From NCBI RefSeq assembly GCF_010548305.1, contig NZ_JAAGLV010000006.1, positions 305,341-369,340 on the forward strand: a stretch of DNA of 64,000 nucleotides, written 5' to 3'. The notes under the pieces were generated by a model. That model saw nothing but the letters and a program-made list of their open reading frames with translations. It was not told the DNA's origin and did not search any database. The translations under genes were made by a program, and so were the position numbers. Position 1 is the stretch's first letter; the number at the start of each line of letters is the position of its first letter. Shown piece after piece: positions 11,596 through 19,611 of the stretch. This stretch comes from Streptomyces sp. SID13031 (GTDB lineage Bacteria; Actinomycetota; Actinomycetes; Propionibacteriales; Kribbellaceae).

Positions 11596-11623
11596 GGAGC
11601 CCCGGTCTCGCGACCGGGGCTCC
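11596..11623. terminator. bidirectional terminator-like hairpin
   Basis: A perfect 12-bp stem (11596-11607 with 11612-11623) with a TCGC loop sits between the convergent DUF554 and livF genes. There is no T run on either side, as is usual for actinobacterial terminators. Confidence 0.75.
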
Positions 11624-11646
11624 AGGCAACCTTGTACTGCGGGGTG

Positions 11647-12363
11647 TCAGTCCTCGCCGAGGTACGCCTTGCGGACGTCGTCGTTGACCAGCAGATCGCG
11701 CCCCGTGCCGGACAGCACGATCTGGCCGACCTCGAGCACGTACCCGAAGTCGGCACGCTTGAGCGCCGCCTGGGCGTTCTGCTCGACCAGCAGGATCGTG
11801 GTGCCCTGCTTCTGCAGCTCGGTGACCGTCGACATGATCAGCTTCATCATGATCGGCGACAAGCCCATCGACGGCTCGTCCAGCATCAGCAGCTTGGGCT
11901 TGCTCATCATCGCCCGGCCCATCGCGAGCATCTGCTGCTCACCACCCGAGAACGTCCCGGCCGGCTGCTTGCGCCGCTCCCCCAGGATCGGGAAGAGGTC
12001 GTACGCCGCGTCCAGATCGGTCCGGATCGCCGCGTGGTCGTTGCGCGAGAACGCCCCGAGCAGCAGGTTCTCCTGCACCGAAAGGCGCGGGAAGATCCGC
12101 CGGCCCTCCGGAGAGTGCGCCAGCCCCCTCGTGACGATGTCGTGGGCCGGCACCTGGTCGATCCGCTCACCCTGGAACCAGATCTCGCCGTGCGTCGGCC
12201 GGAGCAGGCCGGAGATCGTCCGCAGCGTGGTCGTCTTGCCGGCGCCGTTCGTGCCGATCAGCGAGACGACCTGGCCCACCTCGACGGAGAAGCTGATCCG
12301 CTTCACCGCAACGATCTTGCCGTAGGCAACTTCCAGGTCCTTGACCTCGAGCAACGCGGTCAT
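11647..12363 (-). CDS. livF: branched-chain amino-acid ABC transporter ATPase LivF
   Basis: A 238-residue ABC ATPase with Walker A GTNGAGKT (37-44), signature FSGGEQQ (near 135) and Walker B LLMLDEPSMGL (near 155). Together with LivG it powers import of leucine, isoleucine, valine or a similar hydrophobic amino acid or amide. Its start overlaps the livG stop by 4 bp, so it is the last gene of the leftward livJHMGF operon. It lacks the longer C-terminal region of LivG, the usual difference between the two. Confidence 0.95.
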   Translation of the reverse strand: MTALLEVKDLEVAYGKIVAVKRISFSVEVGQVVSLIGTNGAGKTTTLRTISGLLRPTHGEIWFQGERIDQVPAHDIVTRGLAHSPEGRRIFPRLSVQENLLLGAFSRNDHAAIRTDLDAAYDLFPILGERRKQPAGTFSGGEQQMLAMGRAMMSKPKLLMLDEPSMGLSPIMMKLIMSTVTELQKQGTTILLVEQNAQAALKRADFGYVLEVGQIVLSGTGRDLLVNDDVRKAYLGED

Positions 12364-13235
12364 GCTTTGCCCTCCTCGTCGGCCGCGGTGGTGTCCTGGA
12401 CGCCGGCATCGGTGATGTCGTCCTCGTCGTCGTCCTCACCGGTGCCGATGTAGGCCTCGATCACCCGTGGATCCGACTGCACCTCGCCCGGCGTGCCCTC
12501 GATCAGCGCCTCGCCCCGGACCAGACACAGCACCCGGTCACAGAGGTTGAAGATGAACCGCATGTCGTGCTCGATCACGACCACCGACAAGCCCGAATCC
12601 CGGATCTTGAAGATCAGGTCACTGGCCTGTTTGGTCTCCTGCGGGTTCATCCCCGCCGTCGGCTCGTCCAGCAGGATGAGCTTCGGGTCGGTGGCCAGCG
12701 CCCGGGCGATCTCGAGCCGGCGCTGGTCGCCGTAGGGCATGTTCCGGGCCAGGTACTCCGTCGACTTGCCGAGCCCGACGAAGTCGAGCAACTCCTGGGC
12801 CCGCGCCCTGGTGGCAGCCTCCTCGCGCCGGAACTTCGGCCCGCGCAGGATCGAGGTGATCGCGCCCGAACTGGTCCGGCAGTAGCGCCCGACCATCACG
12901 TTCTCCAGCGCCGTCATGTTGGCGAACAGCCGGATGTTCTGGAAGGTCCGGGCCATCCCGGCCCGGACGACTGCCCGCGGCTTGGGTGGCAACGGCGTAC
13001 CGGCGAAGCGGACCTGGCCGCTGGTCGGCTTGTAGAGGCCGGTGAGGCAGTTGAAGAAGGTCGTCTTGCCGGCCCCGTTGGGGCCGATCAGACCGACGAT
13101 CTCGCCCTCGCGGACGGTCAGGTTGACATCGTTGACCGCCAGCAGACCACCGAACCGCATGGTCACCCCGGAGGCCTCCAGCACCGGCTCGCCGATCGCG
13201 CGCGCCGGGCTTGCCGCCGCTTCGGTGATCGTCAT
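12360..13235 (-). CDS. livG: branched-chain amino-acid ABC transporter ATPase LivG
   Basis: A 291-residue ABC ATPase with Walker A GPNGAGKT, a Walker B ending LLDEPTAGMNP and the LivG-type C-terminus (VLCLVRGEALIEGTP). The signature position reads PYGDQRRLEIARAL rather than LSGGQ, which is normal for LivG. An Asp/Glu-rich tail (GTGEDDDEDD) extends beyond the family's usual end. It overlaps livM by 4 bp and livF by 4 bp, consistent with translational coupling across the operon. Confidence 0.95.
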   Translation of the reverse strand: MTITEAAASPARAIGEPVLEASGVTMRFGGLLAVNDVNLTVREGEIVGLIGPNGAGKTTFFNCLTGLYKPTSGQVRFAGTPLPPKPRAVVRAGMARTFQNIRLFANMTALENVMVGRYCRTSSGAITSILRGPKFRREEAATRARAQELLDFVGLGKSTEYLARNMPYGDQRRLEIARALATDPKLILLDEPTAGMNPQETKQASDLIFKIRDSGLSVVVIEHDMRFIFNLCDRVLCLVRGEALIEGTPGEVQSDPRVIEAYIGTGEDDDEDDITDAGVQDTTAADEEGKA

Positions 13236-14926
13236 TTCGCCTCCTCGACCAGGTCGCTGCCGATGGCCACCGCGAGCTCCTCGTCGTCCTCGTGGAACTC
13301 CAGTTGCCTGCGTCTACTGGCGACCAGTCCCTCAGGACGGAACCGCATCATCAGCACCAGCAGCAGACCGAACATCAGCAGCCGGTACTCCGAGAAGAAC
13401 CGCAGCTTCTCCGGCAGCAGCTTCAGGATCGTTGCTCCCAGCAACACACCGGCGATGGTGCCCATCCCGCCGAGCACGATCGCCGCCAGCAGGAACGCCG
13501 ACTCGAGGAACACGTACTGGTCGGGGCTGACGGCGACATCCTGGTGGGCCTTGATGGTGCCGGCCAGGCCGGCCAGGAACGCGCCGATCGCGAAGGCGAG
13601 GATCTTCAGTCCGAAGACGTTCACACCCATCGCCTCAGCCGCCTTCTCGTCCTCCCGGATCGCCACCCAGCCACGACCGATCCGGCTGTCGTTCAGCCTG
13701 GCGAAGACCAGGATGACGAAGGCGATCAGGATCAGCAGCAGGAAGTAGTAGTTCGTGAACCGGCCCAGCTCGATGCCACCGACGGTGTGCGTGTCACCGA
13801 AGTTGAAGCTACCGATCTGCAGCTCCGGAATACCGGGGATGCCGTTCGGGCCGTTGGTCAGCAGCGGACCGTTGGTGCCGTCCAGGTTGTTCATCGTCAA
13901 CCGGAAGATCTCACCGAAGCCCAGCGTCACGATCGCCAGGTAGTCACCCGAGACCCGCAGCGTCGGCGACCCGATGATGAGCCCCAGCGTGGCCGCCACA
14001 CAGGCGCCGAGCAGGACGACGATCGGGAACGGCGGGTGCCAGTCGATCGTCGCGAACGCCGACTCGGACAGCATCGCCGCGACGTAGGCACCGGATCCGA
14101 GGAACGCGATGTAGCCGAGGTCGAGCAGTCCGGCCAGGCCGACCACGATGTTCAGGCCCATCGCGGTGGCCGCGAAGATCAGCACCTGGGTCGCGATCGA
14201 CATATTCGCGTCCGACCCGTTCTGGGTGAACGGGAAGAAGAACGCGACCACGAACGCGGCCAGCGTGAGGACCTTCTTGTTCCGCTGCGCGACGTGACTG
14301 AACCAGTTCAGGGTGCCGGTACGGAACATCACCACGACGACCACGGCGAAGAAGACCAGGCAGATGATGAACGACCACGCCTCGGTCAGCCCGAGTGCGT
14401 AGGCCGCACCGAACAGGACCGCCGCCATCGTCACCGCGATGGCCAGGATCTCCGCCCAGGCCGGCGCCTTCGCCCTGCTCAGGTCTTTCAGCTGCCGCAA
14501 CGGCAGCAGCCTCGAACCGACCAGCAGCGCGATCGCGCCGGCCAGGCTGATGTACGCACCCGGGTCGACGTTGATCAGACCGCCGGACTCGGTGCCGATC
14601 GCGATCAGGATCAGCACCATGTACAGCGTCAGGCCGACCCCGAACGCCCGCAGGCCAAGCGTCGCGTCCAGCCACGGGCCGAGCGACTTGGTCAGCGGAC
14701 CCTTGATGGCCAGCAGCAGGATCAGCGCCAGCACGGCGCCGATGATCGTCAGCCGCTGCAAACCACCGGGGTCACCGATGTACGACAGGTCACCGAGGAT
14801 GCTGCGGTCGTAGCTCCAGGACAGGAAGGAGCCGACGATCACCAGCACCACGCCGGCGATCCCCAGTGGCCAGGCCGCGCGGTTCGTTCCCGCCGCCTGC
14901 GGAACTGCTGTTTGTGCGGCACTCAT
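13232..14926 (-). CDS. livM: branched-chain amino-acid ABC permease LivM, enlarged
   Basis: A 564-residue permease. The ATG at 14926 overlaps the livH stop (ATGA) and was preferred to a much longer open frame reaching 15352. The C-terminal two thirds are a typical LivM: VVGLAGLLDLGYIAFLGSGAY, VSGDYLAIVTLGFGEI and the EAA-like coupling loop near WVAIREDEKAAEAMG. About 200 N-terminal residues form five or six extra hydrophobic segments not present in the E. coli protein. Such extensions occur in actinobacterial LivM proteins, but their role is not established. Confidence 0.92.
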   Translation of the reverse strand: MSAAQTAVPQAAGTNRAAWPLGIAGVVLVIVGSFLSWSYDRSILGDLSYIGDPGGLQRLTIIGAVLALILLLAIKGPLTKSLGPWLDATLGLRAFGVGLTLYMVLILIAIGTESGGLINVDPGAYISLAGAIALLVGSRLLPLRQLKDLSRAKAPAWAEILAIAVTMAAVLFGAAYALGLTEAWSFIICLVFFAVVVVVMFRTGTLNWFSHVAQRNKKVLTLAAFVVAFFFPFTQNGSDANMSIATQVLIFAATAMGLNIVVGLAGLLDLGYIAFLGSGAYVAAMLSESAFATIDWHPPFPIVVLLGACVAATLGLIIGSPTLRVSGDYLAIVTLGFGEIFRLTMNNLDGTNGPLLTNGPNGIPGIPELQIGSFNFGDTHTVGGIELGRFTNYYFLLLILIAFVILVFARLNDSRIGRGWVAIREDEKAAEAMGVNVFGLKILAFAIGAFLAGLAGTIKAHQDVAVSPDQYVFLESAFLLAAIVLGGMGTIAGVLLGATILKLLPEKLRFFSEYRLLMFGLLLVLMMRFRPEGLVASRRRQLEFHEDDEELAVAIGSDLVEEAK

Positions 14927-16239
14927 GCGCGGTCCACCACCCTTGCTCCGAGCAGACCCTGCGGCCTGAAGACCAGCACCAGGATCAGCAGGACGAAGGC
15001 CCAGACATCCTTCCAGGATCCACCGCCGAACTGTCCCGGAACGTACTGAGTGGCCATCGACTCGACGACCCCGAGCACCAGGCCACCGACGACGGCGCCC
15101 TGGATGTTGCCGATTCCGCCGAGTACTGCCGCCGTGAACGCCTTCAGACCCGCCAGGAAGCCCATCCGGAACTCGATGTTGCTGTTCTGGAAGCCCTGCG
15201 AGATACCGGCGATCGAGGCGAGCACGGCACCGAGGGCGAACGCGACCACGATGATCCGGTCGACGTTGATGCCCATCAGCCGGGCGGTGTCCGGGTCCTG
15301 GGAGACCGCGAGCATGCCGCGGCCGAGGCGGGTCCGGTTGATGAAGTACCACAGCAGCACGGTGCAGACGGCCAGGGCGATGATCGTGAAGAGCGCCGAC
15401 CGCTGGATGGTGACGCCACCGAGCTCCAGCGCCTTACCGGTCACCACGTCGATCTGCGGGAACGGGATCTTCTGCTTGGCGCTCGGCCACTCGACCTTGC
15501 CGATGATGTCCTTGTAGACCAGCCAGCTGATCTCCATCAGTACGCCGCTGGCCACCGCCACGACGGCGACCGGCCGCACCAGGGCCTTGGCCCGGTCCGT
15601 ACCATGCAGGCCGGCGGCGAACAACAGTCCGGCCGCCGTACCGATGATCAGGCCGCCGACGACCGCCGCCAGCGTGATCAGGACGGACAGGTCGGGCTGG
15701 GCCAGCCGGAGCAGCCCCCACACCGCGAGCGCGAGAACACTTGCCGCCAGCAACGGAGCACGGTCGCGCCATTTGGTGACCGGGTGATCGAGCGGAACTT
15801 TGGTGTTGCGCGCCCCGATCAGGTACGCGACCAGCAAGGTGAGACCGGCCATCGCGAACACCGTCCAGCCCGGCTTCTCGTAGAGCAGCCGGATGAACTC
15901 CTGCAGGAACACCGAGATACCGATCGCGGTGATCAGCGGGGCCAGCCGTGGCGCGTTCCGCAGGGGACGATACGCGACACGTTCCATCAGCACCGCGGTC
16001 CCGACCGAGGCCGCCATGGCGCCCACGATCATCACCGGGAGGATCCAGACCGAGGTGTGACCGTTGAAGAACAAAAGATAAGTGGTCAGTGCGCCGAACG
16101 CACCGATCATGAACACCTCGCCATGGGCGAAGTTGATGAGCTGCACGATTCCATAGACGACGGTGTACCCGACCGCGATCAGGGCGTACAGCGATCCCAG
16201 CGTCAGCCCGTTCACGAACTGCTGGAGGAACTGGTCCAC
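14923..16239 (-). CDS. livH: branched-chain amino-acid ABC permease LivH, with central insertion
   Basis: A 438-residue permease, longer than the usual 290-310. The N-terminus (LTLGSLYALIAVGYTVVYG, INFAHGEVFMIG) and the C-terminus (RGMLAVSQDPDTARLMGI, LGGIGNIQGAVVGG, FRPQGLLG) are standard LivH. Between about residues 125 and 270 there is an extra block with four or five hydrophobic segments and a polar linker (KVEWPSAKQKIPFP). It lies downstream of livJ across a 78-bp spacer containing a strong hairpin. Confidence 0.93.
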   Translation of the reverse strand: MDQFLQQFVNGLTLGSLYALIAVGYTVVYGIVQLINFAHGEVFMIGAFGALTTYLLFFNGHTSVWILPVMIVGAMAASVGTAVLMERVAYRPLRNAPRLAPLITAIGISVFLQEFIRLLYEKPGWTVFAMAGLTLLVAYLIGARNTKVPLDHPVTKWRDRAPLLAASVLALAVWGLLRLAQPDLSVLITLAAVVGGLIIGTAAGLLFAAGLHGTDRAKALVRPVAVVAVASGVLMEISWLVYKDIIGKVEWPSAKQKIPFPQIDVVTGKALELGGVTIQRSALFTIIALAVCTVLLWYFINRTRLGRGMLAVSQDPDTARLMGINVDRIIVVAFALGAVLASIAGISQGFQNSNIEFRMGFLAGLKAFTAAVLGGIGNIQGAVVGGLVLGVVESMATQYVPGQFGGGSWKDVWAFVLLILVLVFRPQGLLGARVVDRA

Positions 16240-16271
16240 GGCGACCTCCCAACTGCCTCAGTTTCGACATG

Positions 16272-16305
16272 CCTAGGGGGTGGGACGTTCGCCCCACCCC
16301 CTAGG
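16272..16305 (-). terminator. processing/attenuation hairpin between livJ and livH
   Basis: A perfect 13-bp stem (16272-16284 with 16293-16305) with an 8-base loop lies just after the livJ stop. In solute-binding-protein operons such a hairpin typically stabilises the binding-protein transcript and lets only part of transcription pass into the permease genes. That role is inferred here. Confidence 0.7.
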
Positions 16306-16317
16306 ACATCAGGTCGA

Positions 16318-17547
16318 CTACTTGGTTTCGAAGTCCTTGGTCTCCACGGTCGCCCACTTGCCGGCGGCAACCTTGTAGACGGTCAGGACCTTGGAGGTCG
16401 TGTCGCCGAACTCGTCGAAGGCGACCTTGCCGGTGACGCCGTCGAATGCCACCGAAGCCATCGCGTCGACAGTCGCCTTGCGGGCGGACTCGACGTCCTT
16501 GGCGTCCTTCAGCGACACCTTCAGCGCGTTGATGATCGAGTTCGCCGCGTCGAAGGAGTAGCCGCCGTACGCACCGTAGGCGTCCTTGTAGCCGGCCGCG
16601 GTGTAGTCGGCGACGAACTTCTTCGCCGACGGCAGCGAGTCGGTCGGCGCGCCGACCGAGGTGGCCAGGTCACCATCGCTGGTCTTGCCACCGAGCTGGA
16701 TGAACTTCGGGTCGAAGATGCCGTCGCCACCCATCAGCGGGATGTTCAGGCCGGCGGCCTTCATCTGCTGCGAGAGCGGACCGGCCAGCGGGAACTCGCC
16801 GCCGTAGTACAGAGCCTGCGGCGCGCTCGGCTTGATCGCCGAGATGACGGCCTGGTAGTTCGAGTCGTCCGGGTTGACCGTCTGAGCCTCGACGACCTGG
16901 CCACCGAGCTTCTTGAACTCCTCGGTGAAGGTGCCGACCAGGCCCTGGCCGTAGGCCTTCTTGTCGTGGATCGTGGCGACCTTGGTGATCTTCGCCGTCT
17001 CGTACAGGTACCGGGCAGCGAACGGACCCTGGACAGCGTCCGTCGTGCAGGTACGGAAGTAGTTCGTGTAGAGCCGCTTGGGGGCGGTCTGCCACTGGGC
17101 GCCCTGGGTCAGGCCGGGACCGGTGTTGGCCGGGGAGACCTGGACGATGTTCTTCGGCGCGAGCACCGGAGTGACCTGCTGGGCGACGCTGGTGTTCAGC
17201 GTGCCGACCACACCGATCACGTCGGGGTCGGAGGACAGCGAGGTCGCGGCGTTCTTGCCGACGTCCGTCTTGGCCTCGTCATCCTTCGCGGCGACCTCGA
17301 GCTTCCAGCCCGGGACCGCGTTCGTGTCGTTCGCCTGCTTCACGGCCAGTTCCACCGAGTGCTGGATACCCAGACCCAGAGCCGACAAGTCTCCGGACAG
17401 AGGCGCGATCACGCCGATCTTGGCGGTCTTCGTCGCGGTGCCGGAGCCCCCACCGTTGTCGTCGTCGCTGCGTGAACCGCAGGCAGTCAGAGCCAACGAC
17501 GCAACGATCAGCGACGCGCCGACCCGTACTACGGAACGCTGCTGCAC
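16318..17547 (-). CDS. livJ: branched-chain amino-acid ABC substrate-binding lipoprotein LivJ/LivK
   Basis: About 409 residues. The GTG at 17547 is preferred because the GGGAGG just upstream is its ribosome binding site; that site would lie inside the coding region if the ATG at 17559 were used. A lipoprotein signal peptide ends in the lipobox LTAC (Cys 23), followed by a Ser/Asp/Gly-rich linker. The mature part is a periplasmic-binding-protein type I domain (IGVIAPLSGDLSALG, VVGTLNTSVAQQ, LYYGGEFPLAG). It captures the amino acid outside the cell and delivers it to LivHM. It is the first gene of the operon. Confidence 0.94.
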   Translation of the reverse strand: MQQRSVVRVGASLIVASLALTACGSRSDDDNGGGSGTATKTAKIGVIAPLSGDLSALGLGIQHSVELAVKQANDTNAVPGWKLEVAAKDDEAKTDVGKNAATSLSSDPDVIGVVGTLNTSVAQQVTPVLAPKNIVQVSPANTGPGLTQGAQWQTAPKRLYTNYFRTCTTDAVQGPFAARYLYETAKITKVATIHDKKAYGQGLVGTFTEEFKKLGGQVVEAQTVNPDDSNYQAVISAIKPSAPQALYYGGEFPLAGPLSQQMKAAGLNIPLMGGDGIFDPKFIQLGGKTSDGDLATSVGAPTDSLPSAKKFVADYTAAGYKDAYGAYGGYSFDAANSIINALKVSLKDAKDVESARKATVDAMASVAFDGVTGKVAFDEFGDTTSKVLTVYKVAAGKWATVETKDFETK

Positions 17548-17882
17548 TGTTCCTCCCATGTCTGGATAGTCCGGGCAAACCCCCGGACTCTCGCGAATGC
17601 CGCGAGCACCCGCAGGTTAGACCGCCGGGAGTCCTACAAGCGAACGTCACCCAGCGTGTGTTGTGAGGTCGTTACCGCCGTAAGCAGCATGGGGACGAGT
17701 GACGACTGTTAACCGCTGGTCGATGCCCTGGTTCGGTGACCAGAGAGTGACAGTGCCGTCACTGCGCGCCCCGGCAACAACCAACTCGATGACCTTGCGC
17801 AACGAAACTCTTTGCACCGCACCCGCGCATCTCGTTGCGTCAGGCATCGAAATGGCACGGAGGGTGTCCACCGGACTACGGG
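17548..17882. promoter_or_regulatory. livJ upstream region
   Basis: A 335-bp stretch without a credible gene. An 8-bp hairpin (17568-17575 with 17582-17589) lies about 20 bases before the livJ start and would form in its leader RNA. A perfect 8-bp inverted repeat CGCAACGA / TCGTTGCG (17798-17805 with 17832-17839) lies nearer the ANTAR gene. The livJ promoter must be here, but no -35/-10 pair is clear enough to name. Confidence 0.45.
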
Positions 17883-18467
17883 TCAGGAACCTGCTTCGTC
17901 AACGACCAGCTCGGCCACCTGGCGCATCGAGACGCGCTTGTCCATCGCGGTCTTCTGGATCCAGCGGAACGAGTCCGGCTCGGACAGCCCGAACTTGGTC
18001 TGCAGCACCGACTTGGCCCGGTCGACCAGCTTGCGCGTCTCCAGCCGCTCGGCCAGGTCGGCCACCTCACGCTCGAGCTCCGCCAGCTCGACGTACCGGG
18101 AGGAGGCGATCTCGATGGCCGGCAACAGGTCCGCCTTGGAGAACGGTTTCACCAGGTACGCCATCGCGCCGGCGTCCCGGGCCCGCTCGACCAGTTCACG
18201 CTGCGAGAACGCGGTCAGCATCAGCACCGGAGCGATCCGGTCGCCGGCGATTTTCTCGGCCGCGCTGAGCCCGTCCAGCTTCGGCATCTTGACATCGAGA
18301 ATCACCAGATCAGGCCGGAACTCGGTCGCCAGCCGGATGGCTTCCTCCCCATCCCCCGCCTGCCCGACAACGTCGTACCCCTCCTCAGCCAGCATCTCCG
18401 CCAGATCCATCCGGATCAGCGCTTCATCCTCCGCGATCACCACCCGCTTAGCATTCACAAGGGCCAC
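17883..18467 (-). CDS. pdtaR: ANTAR-domain response regulator, PdtaR-like
   Basis: A 194-residue protein with an N-terminal receiver domain: acidic pair E13/D14, phospho-acceptor D58 in LVILDVKMP, the conserved Thr in LMLTAFS and Lys in YLVKPFS. The C-terminal ANTAR domain (about 125-185) includes RKLVDRAKSVLQ and the helix DSFRWIQKTAMDKR. ANTAR domains bind paired hairpins in mRNA leaders and prevent termination. Sequence and layout match mycobacterial PdtaR (Rv1626). The start used is GTG at 18467; a GTG nine bases further in (V4) has a better ribosome binding site. No sensor kinase gene is adjacent. Confidence 0.92.
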   Translation of the reverse strand: MALVNAKRVVIAEDEALIRMDLAEMLAEEGYDVVGQAGDGEEAIRLATEFRPDLVILDVKMPKLDGLSAAEKIAGDRIAPVLMLTAFSQRELVERARDAGAMAYLVKPFSKADLLPAIEIASSRYVELAELEREVADLAERLETRKLVDRAKSVLQTKFGLSEPDSFRWIQKTAMDKRVSMRQVAELVVDEAGS

Positions 18468-18482
18468 CTTATCGATCCCCCC

Positions 18483-19265
18483 TCAGCTCTTGACCCCGAC
18501 AAACCGATCGAGCGCCTCGACCCCCTCTTTCCGACTGACGGCGACCAGGTTCCGTCGCGGCAGCCGCCAGGGAATCGCGAGTCGGTCGAGCGCGTCGGTC
18601 AGGATGCCGATGATGTCCTCGGACTCGTTGGAGAACATGTACCTGCCGTACTCGTACCGCCTCATCTCCCCACCCACGATCGAGCGGGTTGTCCAGTTCA
18701 CGATCCGGCAACCGTCCGAATGAAACAAACCCCGCAGCAACTTTTCGGGGTACTTGGCAACGATCTCCCGCTGCCAGTCGGCCAACTCGATCTTCCGCAG
18801 ATGCTTCCGCCCCGGCCCATGCTGAGGAAACAAACAAGGCCAGTGCTTCCACCGCACCTCGATCCGCGTCGCAGTTGAACCACCTCGCAGGCACGGGCTC
18901 GCAGTCGGCTTCACCAGCCGCATCGTCGCCGCGACTTCCTCGCTGAGGGTCATGTACTTCTGATCGTTCGCGATCTGCAAGGTGTAGACACCACGCTTCG
19001 CCGCGACGATGTGACCATCACCCAGGTACCAGCCAAGCAACAGCGCGTACGCCGATTCGTCGAGTTCCGCCCCATCGCAAAGCGGACATGGCGTAGGAGC
19101 AAACCCTAGCCGCCGCGGCAGTCCGAGCTCCTGGTACTGCCGCCGCCACCGCTTGATGGTCTTGACCGCAACCCCATGAATCTCAGCATTGGCTCGATCA
19201 CTGACCCCGTTGTCCGACATCCGCAACGCGGAGTCAACCGTCTCCTGCGACCTGAAGTGAGGCAT
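18483..19265 (-). CDS. HTH plus LAGLIDADG-like protein (intact copy)
   Basis: A 260-residue protein. Residues 8-48 form a resolvase/homeodomain-like helix-turn-helix (SDRANAEIHGVAVKTIKRWR), then CPLC (60-63), then two LAGLIDADG-type motifs, LLGWYLGDG (76-84) and LLRGLFHSDG (176-185), separated by about 100 residues as in single-chain LAGLIDADG nucleases. Both acidic residues (D83, D184) are kept. The C-terminus ends ALDRFVGVKS. Similar proteins are usually annotated only as HTH or hypothetical. The ATG at 19265 was chosen because sequence upstream of it looks non-coding. The gene lies divergently beside an orphan tRNA and a damaged paralogue. Nuclease activity is inferred from motifs only. 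Confidence 0.8.
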   Translation of the reverse strand: MPHFRSQETVDSALRMSDNGVSDRANAEIHGVAVKTIKRWRRQYQELGLPRRLGFAPTPCPLCDGAELDESAYALLLGWYLGDGHIVAAKRGVYTLQIANDQKYMTLSEEVAATMRLVKPTASPCLRGGSTATRIEVRWKHWPCLFPQHGPGRKHLRKIELADWQREIVAKYPEKLLRGLFHSDGCRIVNWTTRSIVGGEMRRYEYGRYMFSNESEDIIGILTDALDRLAIPWRLPRRNLVAVSRKEGVEALDRFVGVKS

Positions 19266-19456
19266 GTCACCAGGTTTCCAGTGACCGCCGACACTTTGCG
19301 TACCACGCCTGAAATGGAATCGATTTGCCAGGAGGCCGCCAAAACAAGGAAGATGGTCTTGCTCAACGGAGCTGCCGAATGACGGAAGCACCGCAGCGAA
19401 CAACGCGCCCTTGCAGTGTCGCGACCTCCTCTGTGGGTTAGGATCTTGGGCGGAAA

Positions 19457-19529
19457 GCCCTGGTACTCCAACGGCAGAGAGGATGCACTCAAACTGCATA
19501 CAGTGTGGGTTCGAATCCCACCCAGGGCA
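19457..19529 (+). tRNA. orphan class I tRNA with CAA (Leu-type) anticodon
   Basis: 73 nt folding as a complete cloverleaf. The acceptor stem is 19457-19463 with 19522-19528; the D stem is 19466-19468 with 19479-19481 plus a C-A mismatch; the GG of the D loop is at 19473-19474. The anticodon stem is 19483-19487 with 19495-19499 and its loop is CTCAAAC. A 5-nt variable loop follows, then T stem 19505-19509 with 19517-19521 and T loop TTCGAAT. The discriminator is A and CCA is not encoded. The anticodon CAA reads UUG, but bacterial leucine tRNAs are class II with a long variable arm, which this lacks. Its amino-acid identity is therefore uncertain. Confidence 0.85.
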
Positions 19530-19537
19530 CCGAATCG

Positions 19538-19568
19538 GCCTCGAATCCATTGGGATTCGGGGCTTTTT
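19538..19568 (+). terminator. intrinsic terminator of the orphan tRNA
   Basis: An 11-bp stem with one G-U pair (19538-19548 with 19553-19563) and a 4-base loop is followed by TTTTT (19564-19568). It lies 8 bases after the tRNA, so the tRNA is made as its own short transcript. Confidence 0.85.
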
Positions 19569-19611
19569 CATGCTTGGCCGAACTGTCGGTGGGTTCTGAG
19601 ATTGTCTGGTC

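Noticed and set aside
13232..15352. 706-codon version of LivM
   Set aside because: The extra 142 codons overlap livH and read as Arg/Pro/Gly-rich shadow; the ATG at 14926 overlapping the livH stop is the natural start.
14866..17475. 869-codon open frame opposite livH and livJ
   Set aside because: Antisense shadow running across two well-supported genes.
17647..17871. 74-codon open frame between livJ and the ANTAR gene
   Set aside because: No ribosome binding site or recognisable sequence; the livJ promoter region is expected here.
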